Assembly (NCBI RefSeq): GCF_014646155.1
Contig: NZ_BMMX01000027.1
Location: forward strand, 1-64,000
DNA: 64,000 nt
Origin: Mangrovihabitans endophyticus
GTDB lineage: Bacteria; Actinomycetota; Actinomycetes; Mycobacteriales; Micromonosporaceae
Direction of reading: 5' to 3'
In this document: positions 10,299 to 19,602 of the stretch, piece by piece
How positions within the stretch are numbered: position 1 is the stretch's first letter
Layout: each line of letters begins with the position of its first letter
Translations under genes and position numbers: made by a program
The notes under the pieces: generated by a model
Told to the model about the DNA's origin: nothing
Seen by the model: only the letters and a program-made list of their open reading frames with translations
The model's database searches: none

Positions 10299-10975
10299 CC
10301 GCGATGACCGGCCGCATCGGCGAGACCGTGGACCGGGTCCGCGCGGAGGTCGCCGCGCTGCACAGCCATCTCACCCGGTGGGGCCTGGTGACCTGGACCG
10401 CGGGCAACGTGTCCGCCCGGGTCCCGGGCGCCGACCTGCTCGTCATCAAGCCCTCCGGGGTCGCCTACGACGAGCTGACCGCCGCCACGATGGTGGTCTG
10501 CGACCTGGACGGCACCCTGGTGGCCGGCGATCACGCGCCGTCCAGCGACACCGCCGCACACGCCTACGTCTACCGGCACATGGACCACGTCGGCGGGGTG
10601 GTGCACACGCACAGCCCGTACGCGACCGCGTGGGCGGCCCGCGGCGAGCCGGTACCCTGCGCGCTCACCGCGATGGCCGACGAGTTCGGCGGGGACATCC
10701 CGGTCGGGCCGTTCGCGCTCATCGGCAGCGACGCGATCGGCAGGGGCATCGTGCAGACGCTGTCCGGCCACCGCTCACCGGCGGTGCTGATGCGCCAGCA
10801 CGGACCGTTCACCATCGGGACGACCGCCAAGGACGCGGTGAAGGCCGCGGTGATGTGCGAGGACGTGTCCCGCACCCTGCACCTGGCCACCCAGCTCGGC
10901 CCGGTCGCCCGGCTGGACCCCGCGGATGTGGACCGGCTCTACGAGCGGTACCAGAACGTCTACGGTCAGCGTTGA
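10295..10975 (+). CDS. araD: L-ribulose-5-phosphate 4-epimerase
   Basis: The 226-aa protein is a zinc-dependent class II aldolase-fold enzyme that converts L-ribulose 5-phosphate to D-xylulose 5-phosphate. The TWTAGNVSARV and IKPSG motifs bind the phosphate; HTHSPYATAWAARG and MRQHGPF supply metal-binding histidines. The length is that of AraD. The ATG overlaps the araB stop, and araA follows after 13 bases. An L-fuculose-phosphate aldolase is excluded by the context of araB and araA. Confidence 0.92.
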   Translation: MTAMTGRIGETVDRVRAEVAALHSHLTRWGLVTWTAGNVSARVPGADLLVIKPSGVAYDELTAATMVVCDLDGTLVAGDHAPSSDTAAHAYVYRHMDHVGGVVHTHSPYATAWAARGEPVPCALTAMADEFGGDIPVGPFALIGSDAIGRGIVQTLSGHRSPAVLMRQHGPFTIGTTAKDAVKAAVMCEDVSRTLHLATQLGPVARLDPADVDRLYERYQNVYGQR

Positions 10976-10988
10976 GAGGGGACGCCGT

Positions 10989-12476
10989 ATGACAGTGCAC
11001 GAGATCTGGTTTCTCACCGGCAGCCAGGCGCTTTACGGGCCGGACACGCTCGATCAGGTGGCCGGGCAGTCCCGGCACATCGCCGCCGCGCTGGACGCCG
11101 CCGACCTCGGGGACGTGCGCGTGGTGTGGAAACCGGTGCTGACCGGCGCCGCCGAGATCGCCGCGGTGTGCCGGGAGGCGGACGCCACGCCGGATGCCAT
11201 CGGCGTGATCGCCTGGATGCACACCTTCTCCCCGGCCAAGATGTGGATCGCCGGCCTGGACGTGCTGCGTACCCCGCTGCTGCACCTGCACACCCAGGCG
11301 AACGTGGCGCTGCCCTGGGCCGAGATCGACATGGACTTCATGAACCTGAACCAGGCGGCGCACGGTGACCGCGAGTTCGGGTACGTGCAGTCCCGGCTGG
11401 GCGTGTCGCGCAAGACCGTCGCCGGGCACGTCAGTGATCCCCGGGTGATCGACCGGGTGGCCGCCTGGGTGCGCGCCGCCAAGGGGCTGGCCGAACTGCG
11501 CACCCTGCGGGTGGCCCGCTTCGGCGACAACATGCGCGACGTGGCGGTGACCGAAGGGGACAAGGTCGAGGCGCAGTTGCGCTTGGGCGCCTCGGTCAAC
11601 ACGTACGGGGTGAACGACCTGGTCGCGGTGGTCGACGCGGTGCTGGACGCGGAGATCGACAAGCTGATCGCCGAGTACGCCGAGACGTACGACGTGGATC
11701 GCGCGCTGCGGCCCGGTGGCGAGCGGCACGCGTCGCTGCGGTACGCCGCGCGCATCGAGGCCGGGCTGCGCCAGTTCCTCACCGACGGCGGGTTCCGCGC
11801 CTTCACCACCAACTTCGAGGACCTGGGCGGGCTGCGCCAGCTCCCCGGCCTGGCGGTGCAGCGCCTGATGGCCGACGGGTACGGGTTCGGCGGCGAGGGC
11901 GACTGGAAGACGTCGGTGCTGCTGCGCACGGTGAAGGCGATGACCCCCGGCGGCACCTCGTTCATGGAGGACTACACCTACGACCTGACTCCCGGCCGGC
12001 AGCGCATCCTGGGCGCGCACATGCTGGAGGTGTGCCCGTCGATCGCCACCGGCACGCCGCGGGTGGAGATCCATCCACTGGGCATCGGCGGCCGCGAGGA
12101 CCCGGTCCGGCTGGTCTTCGACGCCGCGCCGGCGCCCGCGGTGGTGGTCGGGCTGGCCGACATGGGAGACCGGTTCCGCCTGGTGGCCAATGAGATCGAG
12201 GTGGTCGACCCGACCGAGCCGCTGCCCCGGCTGCCGGTGGCGCGGGCGGTCTGGAAACCCGCACCCGACCTGGCCACCTCGGCCGAGGCCTGGCTGACCG
12301 CGGGCGGGCCGCACCACACCGTGCTGTCCACCGCCATCGGCGCCGAGGAGCTGACCGACCTGGCGGACATGCTGGGCACCGAACTGGTGGTCATCGACGC
12401 GGACACCACGCTGCGCGCACTGGTCAAGGAGTTGCGCTGGAACCAGGTGTACTACCGGCTGGCGCGCGGGTTCTGA
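10989..12476 (+). CDS. araA: L-arabinose isomerase
   Basis: The 495-aa protein converts L-arabinose to L-ribulose, the first step of the pathway. Family hallmarks are the start EIWFLTGSQALYGPDTLDQV, then WMHTFSPAKMWIAGL, LHLHTQANVALPW, GYGFGGEGDWKTSVLLR, FMEDYTYDL and ELRWNQVYYRL at the end. Length is typical (about 500). ATG 10989 follows GAGAGGGGACG. It is the last gene of the operon begun by the importer; together these genes take arabinose to xylulose 5-phosphate. Confidence 0.96.
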   Translation: MTVHEIWFLTGSQALYGPDTLDQVAGQSRHIAAALDAADLGDVRVVWKPVLTGAAEIAAVCREADATPDAIGVIAWMHTFSPAKMWIAGLDVLRTPLLHLHTQANVALPWAEIDMDFMNLNQAAHGDREFGYVQSRLGVSRKTVAGHVSDPRVIDRVAAWVRAAKGLAELRTLRVARFGDNMRDVAVTEGDKVEAQLRLGASVNTYGVNDLVAVVDAVLDAEIDKLIAEYAETYDVDRALRPGGERHASLRYAARIEAGLRQFLTDGGFRAFTTNFEDLGGLRQLPGLAVQRLMADGYGFGGEGDWKTSVLLRTVKAMTPGGTSFMEDYTYDLTPGRQRILGAHMLEVCPSIATGTPRVEIHPLGIGGREDPVRLVFDAAPAPAVVVGLADMGDRFRLVANEIEVVDPTEPLPRLPVARAVWKPAPDLATSAEAWLTAGGPHHTVLSTAIGAEELTDLADMLGTELVVIDADTTLRALVKELRWNQVYYRLARGF

Positions 12477-12523
12477 CCGCCCGGGGCGGCGCGAGAGCTG
12501 CCGTGCCGACGGGTGCTGCCGCG

Positions 12524-13870
12524 TCAGCGCGCGCCGGCCGGCTCGTCGTCGTACTCCTCCATCGCCGTCAGGTCCGCGACGGTGCCGTCGCGGACCAGCC
12601 GGCGGGCGCGCCGGTAGTGGCGGCCGAACATGATCACCGCACCGGCCAGGTAGACGACGGTCAGCCCGACCATGACCATCTGGCTGGCCGACTCGTTCAG
12701 CACGATGCTTGTCACGAACTGCACGCCGAACAGCGCGATCAGCGCCGTCGCCCCGCGCATGCTCAGCCGCAGATTCACCAGCAGGCTCACCGCGAACAGC
12801 GACTGCGCCGCGGTGATCAGCAGCTCGTACCGCTGGTGGGTGTCCAGCGGCAGGCCGCTCAGGCTCTGCGAGGACACCGCGAACACGATGGGGATGGTGC
12901 CCACCAGCAGCGTCCACTGGTTCACCTTGCTGGACAGCAGCGCGCCCAGTGACTGCGAGGCGCGCAGCCGCCACGCGTACAGGCAGGCGACGATCAGCTC
13001 GGGTGCCTCGCTGGCCACCGGCGCGGCCCACTGCACCAGCAGGAACCGGTCGATGCCGAGCTGCTCGCCGGTGCCCACCACCGCGTCGGCGAAGTGTTCG
13101 GCGGTGACCACGATGACGCCGGCGGCCACCACGAACAGCCCCACCAGCCACCAACGGCGCGCCCGCCGCTCGTGATCGGCGATCCACTTCGAGGTGCCGG
13201 CCAGGTCCGGCTCCTCCACCGGCGCCTGGGCCAGCCGCCAGGCGTACCCGCCGAAGACGGCCAGCAGCACCACCGCGTCGATCAGCGTGAGGGTGTGCCG
13301 CAACGGCAGCGTCAGCGAGTACAGCGTGGCGATGCCCAGGAACACCACCTCGACCGACATGGCCGAGGTCAGCCGCACGTGGCCGGGCGCGGGCACGCTC
13401 GGCTCCTGCCGGGTCTGCCCCGGGTTGCGGCGGGCGACCAGGGCGGCCACCAGCACCACCAGCGGCCAGCCGATGCCCACCAGCACCCGGTTGGCGCCGG
13501 TCATGTTCGCCAGCGCGAGGGTGCACGGGTCCTCACCTCCGGATGCCGCGCAGTGCCCCTGCTCGGCGACCGTCTGCCCGGCCCGCATGGTGAACACGAA
13601 GTCGACGCCGTACTCGGGCAGCACCGCGAGGAAGGCCAGGAAGGCGAGCGCCACCCCGGCGCTGACCTCCACCTCCGCCGCCTCGGCCGCCCAGGAGAGC
13701 AGGAACGCGGCGCCGACGATGGCGCCGCCGAACATGAGGGCGGCCACGGACGGTGACAGCTCGATCATGGGAAGGCCCGCGTAGTCGGCCACCCCCGCGT
13801 ACGCGCCGGGCGCGCTTGCCGCGCCGGCGATCGGCAGCGGCCACGGTCGGGTGCGTGCGGTGGTCGGCAT
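12524..13870 (-). CDS. sodium/calcium exchanger family membrane protein
   Basis: The 448-aa polytopic protein has the CaCA layout: two hydrophobic halves separated by a hydrophilic, charged loop (around residues 155-230). The alpha-repeat-like segments are FLAFLAVLPEYGVDFVF with ANMTGANRVLVGIGWPLVV, and VASEAPELIVACLYAWRLRASQSLGALLSSKVNQWTLLVGTIPIVF. The acidic residue after P (LPEY, APEL) is the ion-binding site in this family. It converges on araA and is divergent from the aminotransferase gene. The ion actually moved is not known from sequence. Confidence 0.8.
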   Translation of the reverse strand: MPTTARTRPWPLPIAGAASAPGAYAGVADYAGLPMIELSPSVAALMFGGAIVGAAFLLSWAAEAAEVEVSAGVALAFLAFLAVLPEYGVDFVFTMRAGQTVAEQGHCAASGGEDPCTLALANMTGANRVLVGIGWPLVVLVAALVARRNPGQTRQEPSVPAPGHVRLTSAMSVEVVFLGIATLYSLTLPLRHTLTLIDAVVLLAVFGGYAWRLAQAPVEEPDLAGTSKWIADHERRARRWWLVGLFVVAAGVIVVTAEHFADAVVGTGEQLGIDRFLLVQWAAPVASEAPELIVACLYAWRLRASQSLGALLSSKVNQWTLLVGTIPIVFAVSSQSLSGLPLDTHQRYELLITAAQSLFAVSLLVNLRLSMRGATALIALFGVQFVTSIVLNESASQMVMVGLTVVYLAGAVIMFGRHYRRARRLVRDGTVADLTAMEEYDDEPAGAR

Positions 13871-13998
13871 GCGCCGGTGGTACCCCGATCAGGGCCAGGT
13901 CATGTCCCGGACCCGCCACGACCTCGCACTCGGCGCCCCCGGCCACCGGGCGAACGTAGAGTGTGACGCGGGTGGCGCGCCATGGCGAAAGGGGTGAC

Positions 13999-15720
13999 AT
14001 GGACGAGCCGATGCTGGACCGCATCCGGCGGGGCCTGATCGGCGCCGGGGAGGTGCTGGACGGTCCGTACGGGCCGCGCCGCATCACCTACGCCGACTAC
14101 ACCGCCTCCGGGCAGGCGCTGGACTTCGTCGAGGATTTCCTGCGGCAGCATGTGCTGCCGCGCTACGCGAACACGCACACCGAGGCGTCCGAGACCGGCC
14201 TGCAGACCCAGGAGCTGCGCGAGGAGGCCCGCTCGATCATCCACCGCGGGGTCGGCGGCGGCCCGGACGACATGGTGGTGTTCTGCGGCTCCGGCGCCAC
14301 GGCCGCGGTCAACAAGCTGGTCGGCATCCTCGGCCTGCGCGTGAGCGAGAGCCTGGACGACCGGTACGCGCTGTCCGGGCGCATCCCGGCCGGTGAGCGC
14401 CCGGTGGTGTTCGTGGGGCCGTACGAGCATCACTCCAACGAACTGCCGTGGCGCGAGTCGATCGCCGACGTGGTGGAGATCGGCGCCGACCGCAACGGCC
14501 ACGTCGACCTGGCGGACCTGCGGCGCGGCCTGGAACGGTACGCGGCGCGCCCGCTGCTGATCGGCAGCTTCTCGGCGGCCTCCAACGTCACCGGCATCCT
14601 CACCGACACCGAAGCGGTGGCCCGGCTGCTGCACGCCCACGGCGCGCTGTCGGTGTGGGACTACGCCGCCGCCGGCCCGTACGTGCGGATCCGGGTGGGC
14701 GAGTCGGCACCCGGCGCGGGAGACCACAAGGACGCGGTGTTCCTGTCGCCGCACAAGTTCGTCGGCGGCCCGCAGACGCCCGGCGTGCTTGTCGCGCGCC
14801 GTGCGCTGATGACCAACCGGGTGCCGGTGGCGCCCGGCGGCGGCACGGTGGCGTTCGTCGACCCGTCGACGCACCGCTATCTCGACGACCCGGTGGCCCG
14901 CGAGGAAGGCGGCACCCCGGCGATCGTGGAGTCGATCCGGGCCGGCCTGGTGTTCGCGGTCAAGGAGGCGGTCGGGCCGGCGTTGATCGGCGAGCGGGAA
15001 CACCGCCTGTGGCAGCGGCTGCGCAACCGGTGGGACACCGACGACCGCATCGAGGTGCTCGGCGACCCGCGGGCGGAGCGGTTGTCGATCGTGTCCTTCC
15101 AGATCCGCAGCGGCGCGCGCCGGCTGCACCACAACTTCGTGGTGGCGCTGCTCAACGACCTGTTCGGCATACAGTCCCGCGGCGGCTGCTCCTGCGCCGG
15201 CCCGTACGGGCACCGGCTGCTCGGCATCGGCGACGACCTGTCCCACGCCTTCAGCGCCGAGATCGCCGACGGATGGGAGGGCATCAAGCCGGGCTGGGCA
15301 CGGATCAACCTGAACTACTTCATCTCCGACGCGGTCGCCGACTACCTGGCCGAGGCGGTGGCGCTCATCGCGCACGGCGGCGAGCGGCTGCTGAGCGACT
15401 ACCGGTTCGACCCGCGCACCGGCCTGTGGCGGCACACCGCCCGCGTGGCGCCCCGGGTGCGGCTGACCGATCTGCGGCTCGCCGGCGACGGCACGGTCAC
15501 CATGCCGCCCGGGCGCCGCCTGCTGGGCGAGGAGGTGCTGCCGGGCTACCTGGACGAGGCCCGCCGGCTCATGGCCGAGCGTCCCGAGCCGACCGACGGG
15601 ACCGGCCCGGACCTGCCGCCGAGCTTCGAGAAGCTGCGCTGGTTCCTGCTGCCCGACGTCTGCCTGACCGGCCCGCGTCCGGACGACCCACGCCCGCACG
15701 AGCGAGCCGGGACGGGCTGA
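13999..15720 (+). CDS. PLP-dependent aminotransferase class V-fold protein
   Basis: The 573-aa protein has the class V (cysteine desulfurase-like) fold. Visible elements are YADYTASGQALDF at the N-terminus, ANTHTEASETG, VVFCGSGATAAVNKL, GPYEHHSNELPWRE and the PLP lysine in FLSPHKFVGGPQTPGVL. A Cys-rich GGCSCAGPYGHRLLGI lies near residue 400. It is longer than SufS/NifS (about 400 aa) through a C-terminal extension of unknown role. ATG 13999 follows GAAAGGGG. No Fe-S scaffold gene is nearby, so a desulfurase role is uncertain. Confidence 0.8.
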   Translation: MDEPMLDRIRRGLIGAGEVLDGPYGPRRITYADYTASGQALDFVEDFLRQHVLPRYANTHTEASETGLQTQELREEARSIIHRGVGGGPDDMVVFCGSGATAAVNKLVGILGLRVSESLDDRYALSGRIPAGERPVVFVGPYEHHSNELPWRESIADVVEIGADRNGHVDLADLRRGLERYAARPLLIGSFSAASNVTGILTDTEAVARLLHAHGALSVWDYAAAGPYVRIRVGESAPGAGDHKDAVFLSPHKFVGGPQTPGVLVARRALMTNRVPVAPGGGTVAFVDPSTHRYLDDPVAREEGGTPAIVESIRAGLVFAVKEAVGPALIGEREHRLWQRLRNRWDTDDRIEVLGDPRAERLSIVSFQIRSGARRLHHNFVVALLNDLFGIQSRGGCSCAGPYGHRLLGIGDDLSHAFSAEIADGWEGIKPGWARINLNYFISDAVADYLAEAVALIAHGGERLLSDYRFDPRTGLWRHTARVAPRVRLTDLRLAGDGTVTMPPGRRLLGEEVLPGYLDEARRLMAERPEPTDGTGPDLPPSFEKLRWFLLPDVCLTGPRPDDPRPHERAGTG

Positions 15721-15742
15721 GCAGCGCGTGCCGGACCGGGTC

Positions 15743-15761
15743 GTCGGCCCCGCGGGCCGAC
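15743..15761 (+). terminator. hairpin after aminotransferase gene
   Basis: GTCGGCCC and GGGCCGAC form a perfect 8-bp stem around a 3-base loop, 22 bases after the stop. No U-tract follows, which is common in high-GC actinomycetes. Confidence 0.55.
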
Positions 15762-15901
15762 AGACGGGTGCGGACCTGACGAAAGCCCCGTGTTGTGCCG
15801 TCCGGCCCTGTCGGTGAACCGGCCCGAAGGCGTAGGTTTCTTGGTGATGTCGGCGGTGTTGCCCGCGAGATCCCCCGCCGCGGGCGAAGGAGGTGCCCGT
15901 C

Positions 15902-16189
15902 ATGCTCGTGCTTGTGCTCGTGGCGGCCGTCGCGGTGGTGCTGATCGTGGTGATCGTCTGGCCGGCCGTCCGCGGTCACGGCGACGACGCCGCGCCCACA
16001 CCCGCGATCGGGCCGGAATCAGCGGCCGAACACATCCCGGAGTCGCTGGAGGGCGCCCTGGTCGGCCAGTTGCTGCGCTGCGAGATAAGCCGGGCCCAGT
16101 TCCGCGCCGAGATGGCACGGGCGGCGCAACGCGACGCCGACCGGCATCCGCTGGTGATGCCGCCGGACATCGCTCCGCCGGAGGCATGA
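15902..16189 (+). CDS. small single-pass membrane protein, unknown function
   Basis: The 95-aa protein starts with one hydrophobic helix (MLVLVLVAAVAVVLIVVIVW), then an Ala/Pro-rich acidic stretch. The C-terminal part has SLEGALVGQLLRCEISRAQFRAEMARAAQRDA, reminiscent of the short SHOCT-like oligomerisation motif, in which a small domain ends Gly-x-Ile/Leu-(T/S)-x-x-(E/Q)-F-x-x-x. ATG 15902 is chosen because AAGGAGG ends 8 bases before it; GTG 15893 lies on the ribosome site. I do not recognise a named family with certainty. Confidence 0.65.
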   Translation: MLVLVLVAAVAVVLIVVIVWPAVRGHGDDAAPTPAIGPESAAEHIPESLEGALVGQLLRCEISRAQFRAEMARAAQRDADRHPLVMPPDIAPPEA

Positions 16190-16194
16190 AGAAC

Positions 16195-16221
16195 GCCGGC
16201 CGGGCTGATCGCCCGGCCGGC
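16195..16221. terminator. bidirectional terminator hairpin
   Basis: GCCGGCCGGGC (16195-16205) and GCCCGGCCGGC (16211-16221) form a perfect 11-bp stem with loop TGATC. It lies between the convergent small membrane protein gene and the ABC permease gene, so it probably stops both. Confidence 0.75.
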
Positions 16222-16256
16222 GCTGCTGTGATGCTGCGCTGGCTGGTGCCGCTGTC

Positions 16257-17174
16257 TCAGCCCTTGACGCTGCCCGCCAGCAGGCCGCGGACGAAGTAGC
16301 GCTGCAACAGCAGGAACACCGTCATCGGCACCAGGATCGAGATGAAGGCGCCCGCGGACAACAGGTGCCACGCGGTGCCCCGGGTGCCGCTGAGGTTGGC
16401 CAGTCCGACGATGATCGGCGCGACCGTGTCACCGCCGCCGGCGAAGGTCAGCGCGACCAGCAGGTCGTTCCAGACCCAGAGGAACTGGAAGATGCCGAAG
16501 GCGGCCAGCGCCGGCCGCAGCAGCGGCAGCAACACCTTGAAGAAGATGGACACGTGCCCGGCGCCGTCCACCCGGGCCGCCTCCAGCAGCCCGGACGGGA
16601 TCTCCTTCATGAAGTTGTGCAGCAGGAAGACCGCCAGCGGCAGGGCGAAGATGGAGTGCGACAGCCAGATCGGCCAGAACGTGCCGGCGATGCCCGCGTC
16701 CACGTACAGCCGCAGCAGCGGGATGAGGGTGACCTGGATCGGCACGATCTGCAGGGCGAACACCGCGACGAACAGGACGTCGCGCCCGGGGAATTTGATC
16801 CACGCGAACGCGTACGCCGCGAGGCAGGCCAGGGTGATCGGGATGATCACCGCCGGGATGGTGATGACGAAACTGTTCACGAAGTAGTTGCCCAGCGAGG
16901 CCGAATTGCTCGTGTCCAGCACGTCGCGGTAGTTGTCCAGGGTGAACGTGGGGTCGTTGAAGAACGTCCACCATCCGCTGCGCCGGACGTCGCTGCGCGG
17001 CCGGAACGAGGAGACGAGCAGGCCGAAGGTGGGCACCGTCCACAGGACGGCCAGCACCACCGCGATCAGCGACGCCCATGGTGAGGAGAGCCGCTTGCGC
17101 GCCTTGCCGGCCGCCGATACCTCGGGCGGGGTGACGGGTGGGGTCGTAGTGATCGGGGCACTGGTTGCGCTCAT
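16257..17174 (-). CDS. carbohydrate ABC transporter permease (MalG-like)
   Basis: The 305-aa inner-membrane protein is of the MalG/CUT1 family. The cytoplasmic EAA loop is at EIPSGLLEAARVDGAGHVSIFFKVLLPLLRPALA. The N-terminus is a Thr/Pro-rich cytosolic tail before the first helix. ATG 17174 overlaps the stop of the upstream permease gene. The sequence near the C-terminus (LQRYFVRGLLAGSVKG) is the usual CUT1 ending. It resembles AglG of alpha-glucoside importers. Confidence 0.9.
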   Translation of the reverse strand: MSATSAPITTTPPVTPPEVSAAGKARKRLSSPWASLIAVVLAVLWTVPTFGLLVSSFRPRSDVRRSGWWTFFNDPTFTLDNYRDVLDTSNSASLGNYFVNSFVITIPAVIIPITLACLAAYAFAWIKFPGRDVLFVAVFALQIVPIQVTLIPLLRLYVDAGIAGTFWPIWLSHSIFALPLAVFLLHNFMKEIPSGLLEAARVDGAGHVSIFFKVLLPLLRPALAAFGIFQFLWVWNDLLVALTFAGGGDTVAPIIVGLANLSGTRGTAWHLLSAGAFISILVPMTVFLLLQRYFVRGLLAGSVKG

Positions 17175-18163
17175 CGTGCCTCCGCTGCGCGCAGTTGCCG
17201 GACGTTGTAGACGACGATCGGGATGACCAGGACGAACAGCAGGACCGCCAGGGCCGCGCCGAGGCCCTGGTTGTCGCTGCGGAAGCTCTGGCTGTAGAAC
17301 TCGTTGGCCACCACGCTGGTCTGGAACTGCCCGCCGGTCATGGTGCGGACGATGTCGAAGACCTTCAGGGTGGCGATGCCGATGGTGGTGAGCACCACGA
17401 CCACGGTGGGCCGGATGCTGGGCAGGGTGACGAACCGGAACATGCCGAACGCGGTCACGCCGTCCAGGCGGGCGGCCTCCACGATGTCGTCCGGGATGGC
17501 CTTGATCGCCGCGGACAGCACGGTCATGGCGAAGCCGGCCTGGATCCAGATCATCACCACGATCAGTAGCAGCGTGTTGAGCGGCGAGTCGACGAGCCAC
17601 TGCCGGGGGCTCGCGCCGAGCCAGACCAGGACCTGGTTGAGCAGGCCGATCTGCTTGATGTTGCCCTGATCCGGGCGGAACTCGTAGACGAATTTCCAAA
17701 TGATCGACGCGGCCACGAACGAGATGGACATGGGCAGGAAGATCAGCGCCTTGGCCACCGACTCCAGCCTGGCCTTGTCCACCAGGATCGCGTACAGCAG
17801 GCCGACCGCGGTGGCCACGAACGGCGTCACCACCACCCAGAGCACGGTGTTGCGCAGCACGGTGAGCTGCCCGTCGTCGGTGAAGATGGTCTGGTAGTTG
17901 CCGAGGCCGATGAACGCCTTGCCGGCCGCGTCGAAGAAGGACTGGTAGATGGTGCGCAGGCCGGGGTAGATGAGACCGACGGCCAGCATCAGCATGGTGG
18001 GCGCCAGATAGGCGAACGCGACGATGCGATCACTGCGCCGACCGGTGACGCGTCCGGCGAAGAACAGGATCAGACCCATCACCGCCGCGAACAACAGGAT
18101 CGCGGCGAGCATCTGGGCGAACTTGGCGGGCGTGCTTTCCGCGACGGAGAACAGGGCCCCCAC
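17171..18163 (-). CDS. carbohydrate ABC transporter permease (MalF-like)
   Basis: The 330-aa CUT1 permease has six or more hydrophobic segments and the EAA loop AIPDDIVEAARLDGVTAFGMFRFVTLPSIRPT. A first helix precedes a basic loop (GRVTGRRSDR) before the core. The start is uncertain: GTG 18163 directly abuts AAGGAG, which is too close, so initiation may be at a downstream codon such as the ATG of MLAAILLF (residue 18). It resembles AglF. The gene lies 74 bases after the receptor gene, separated by a strong stem-loop. Confidence 0.85.
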   Translation of the reverse strand: MGALFSVAESTPAKFAQMLAAILLFAAVMGLILFFAGRVTGRRSDRIVAFAYLAPTMLMLAVGLIYPGLRTIYQSFFDAAGKAFIGLGNYQTIFTDDGQLTVLRNTVLWVVVTPFVATAVGLLYAILVDKARLESVAKALIFLPMSISFVAASIIWKFVYEFRPDQGNIKQIGLLNQVLVWLGASPRQWLVDSPLNTLLLIVVMIWIQAGFAMTVLSAAIKAIPDDIVEAARLDGVTAFGMFRFVTLPSIRPTVVVVLTTIGIATLKVFDIVRTMTGGQFQTSVVANEFYSQSFRSDNQGLGAALAVLLFVLVIPIVVYNVRQLRAAEAR

Positions 18164-18179
18164 CTCCTTGGGGAAGGCG

Positions 18180-18224
18180 GGACCGGCCGGGCGCGGGACT
18201 TCGCGTCCTCGCTCCGGCCGGTCC
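18180..18224 (-). other. intra-operon stem-loop between receptor and permease genes
   Basis: GGACCGGCCGG (18180-18190) pairs perfectly with CCGGCCGGTCC (18214-18224), and the loop can fold further (GGGAC/GTCC). Such a structure after a binding-protein gene usually attenuates readthrough or protects the upstream mRNA, so more receptor than permease is made, as in malE-malF. That role is inference. Confidence 0.6.
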
Positions 18225-18237
18225 GGCGTACGTCAGA

Positions 18238-19602
18238 TCACTTGGGCCAGGCTTTTTCGATGTTGTCCACGGTGGTCTTGGTGTCCTGACCGGTGATCCA
18301 GTTGGTGGCCTGCTTCCAGAACGCGTTCGAGCCGATCGCGGCCGGCATCTGGTCGGAGCCGTCGAAGCGGAAGACCGCCTTGGGGTCCTGCAGGATCTGC
18401 GCCGACAGCTTGTCGATCGGGCTCTTCAGGTTGTTCACGTCGAGGCCCTTGTTGGCGCTCACCCAGCCGGAGGAGATGGCGGCCTTGTTGTTCGCCCAGG
18501 TGTCCGACGACAGGTACGTCTGGAACGCCTGCACCTCCGGGCGGTCGGAGAACGCCAGGGTGAACTCGCCGCCGCCGAGCACCGGCTTGGTGGTGGCGTC
18601 CTTGCCGGGCAGGTAGAAGGCGAACACGTCGCCGTCCTCGGCGACCTTGGTGTCCTCGTCCCAGTTGGCGGCGTAGAAGTTCGCCTGCCGGTGCAGCGAG
18701 CACGCGCCGTCCACGATGGGCAGCCCGGCGTCCTGGAAGGTGGTGGTGGCGATGCTCTTCACGTCGCCCAGGCCGCCGTTGACGTACTTCGGGTTCTTCA
18801 GGTAGGCGCCGACGGCGTCCAGCGCGGCGGTGCTCTCCGGGCCGTTGAACGGGATCTCGTGGTTGACCCACTTGTCGTACGTGTCCGGGCCGTACAGGCG
18901 CAGCATCATGTCTTCCATCCAGTCGGTGATCGGCCACCCGGTGGCCTCACCGCTGGCGATGCCGGCGCACCACGGCGTCTTGCCGTCCGCCACCATCTTG
19001 TCGCTCAGCGCCTTGAGCTGGTCCAGGGTGGTCGGCACCTGGTAACCGGAGTCGGCGAACTCCTGCGGGGAGTACCACACCAGCGACTTCACGTTGGCGC
19101 CCAGCGGCGCGGCGTAGAACTTGCCGTCGACCGTGGCGTAGTCCTTCCAGTCCTGCCCGAAGAACTTGTCCACGTTGTCGGACACCTGCTGCGGCGCGGG
19201 GACCGCGCGGCCGGTCTCCACGAGCTGCTTGAGCAGACCGGGCTGCGGCACGAAGGCGATGTCGGGCGGGTTGCCCGCCTTGGCGCGCACCAGGACCTGG
19301 GTCTCGAATGCCTTGTCGCCCTCGTACTTCACGGTCACGCCGGTGCAGTTCTCGAACGGCTTGTACGAGTCGATCTGCGGTTTGTCCTCGGGCGTGACGA
19401 TGCTGGTGTAGACCGAGACGGTCTTGCCCTTGAGGTCGCCGAAGCTGGTGTACTGAGCACAGTCGACCGGTGCGGCGGATGGCACGCTCGCTTCGTCGTC
19501 CGAGTCGCCGCTGCTGCAGGCGGCCATGCCGAGCGTCAGACCCACGCCCAGCGTCCCGGCGAGCGCGGCACTCCAGCGCTGCCTGGTTGGTTGAATGAAC
19601 AT
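18238..19602 (-). CDS. carbohydrate ABC transporter substrate-binding lipoprotein (AglE-like)
   Basis: The 454-aa protein is a CUT1 extracellular solute-binding protein. The signal peptide ends in the lipobox GMAAC with Cys29, followed by a Ser/Asp-rich linker. Core features include PPDIAFVPQPGLLKQLV, DGKFYAAPLGANVKSLVWYSP, CAGIASGEATGWPITDWMEDMMLRL and CSLHRQANFYAANW. These match the alpha-glucoside receptor group. ATG 19602 follows GGGAGAGG; the eight extra residues up to 19626 are not needed. No ATPase gene lies in the cluster, so a shared MsiK-type ATPase is likely. The substrate is unknown beyond an oligosaccharide. Confidence 0.88.
   Translation of the reverse strand: MFIQPTRQRWSAALAGTLGVGLTLGMAACSSGDSDDEASVPSAAPVDCAQYTSFGDLKGKTVSVYTSIVTPEDKPQIDSYKPFENCTGVTVKYEGDKAFETQVLVRAKAGNPPDIAFVPQPGLLKQLVETGRAVPAPQQVSDNVDKFFGQDWKDYATVDGKFYAAPLGANVKSLVWYSPQEFADSGYQVPTTLDQLKALSDKMVADGKTPWCAGIASGEATGWPITDWMEDMMLRLYGPDTYDKWVNHEIPFNGPESTAALDAVGAYLKNPKYVNGGLGDVKSIATTTFQDAGLPIVDGACSLHRQANFYAANWDEDTKVAEDGDVFAFYLPGKDATTKPVLGGGEFTLAFSDRPEVQAFQTYLSSDTWANNKAAISSGWVSANKGLDVNNLKSPIDKLSAQILQDPKAVFRFDGSDQMPAAIGSNAFWKQATNWITGQDTKTTVDNIEKAWPK

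Noticed and set aside
14448..15779. 443-codon frame over the aminotransferase gene
   Set aside because: Arg/Gly/Pro-rich shadow in another frame; the class V motifs are in the annotated frame.
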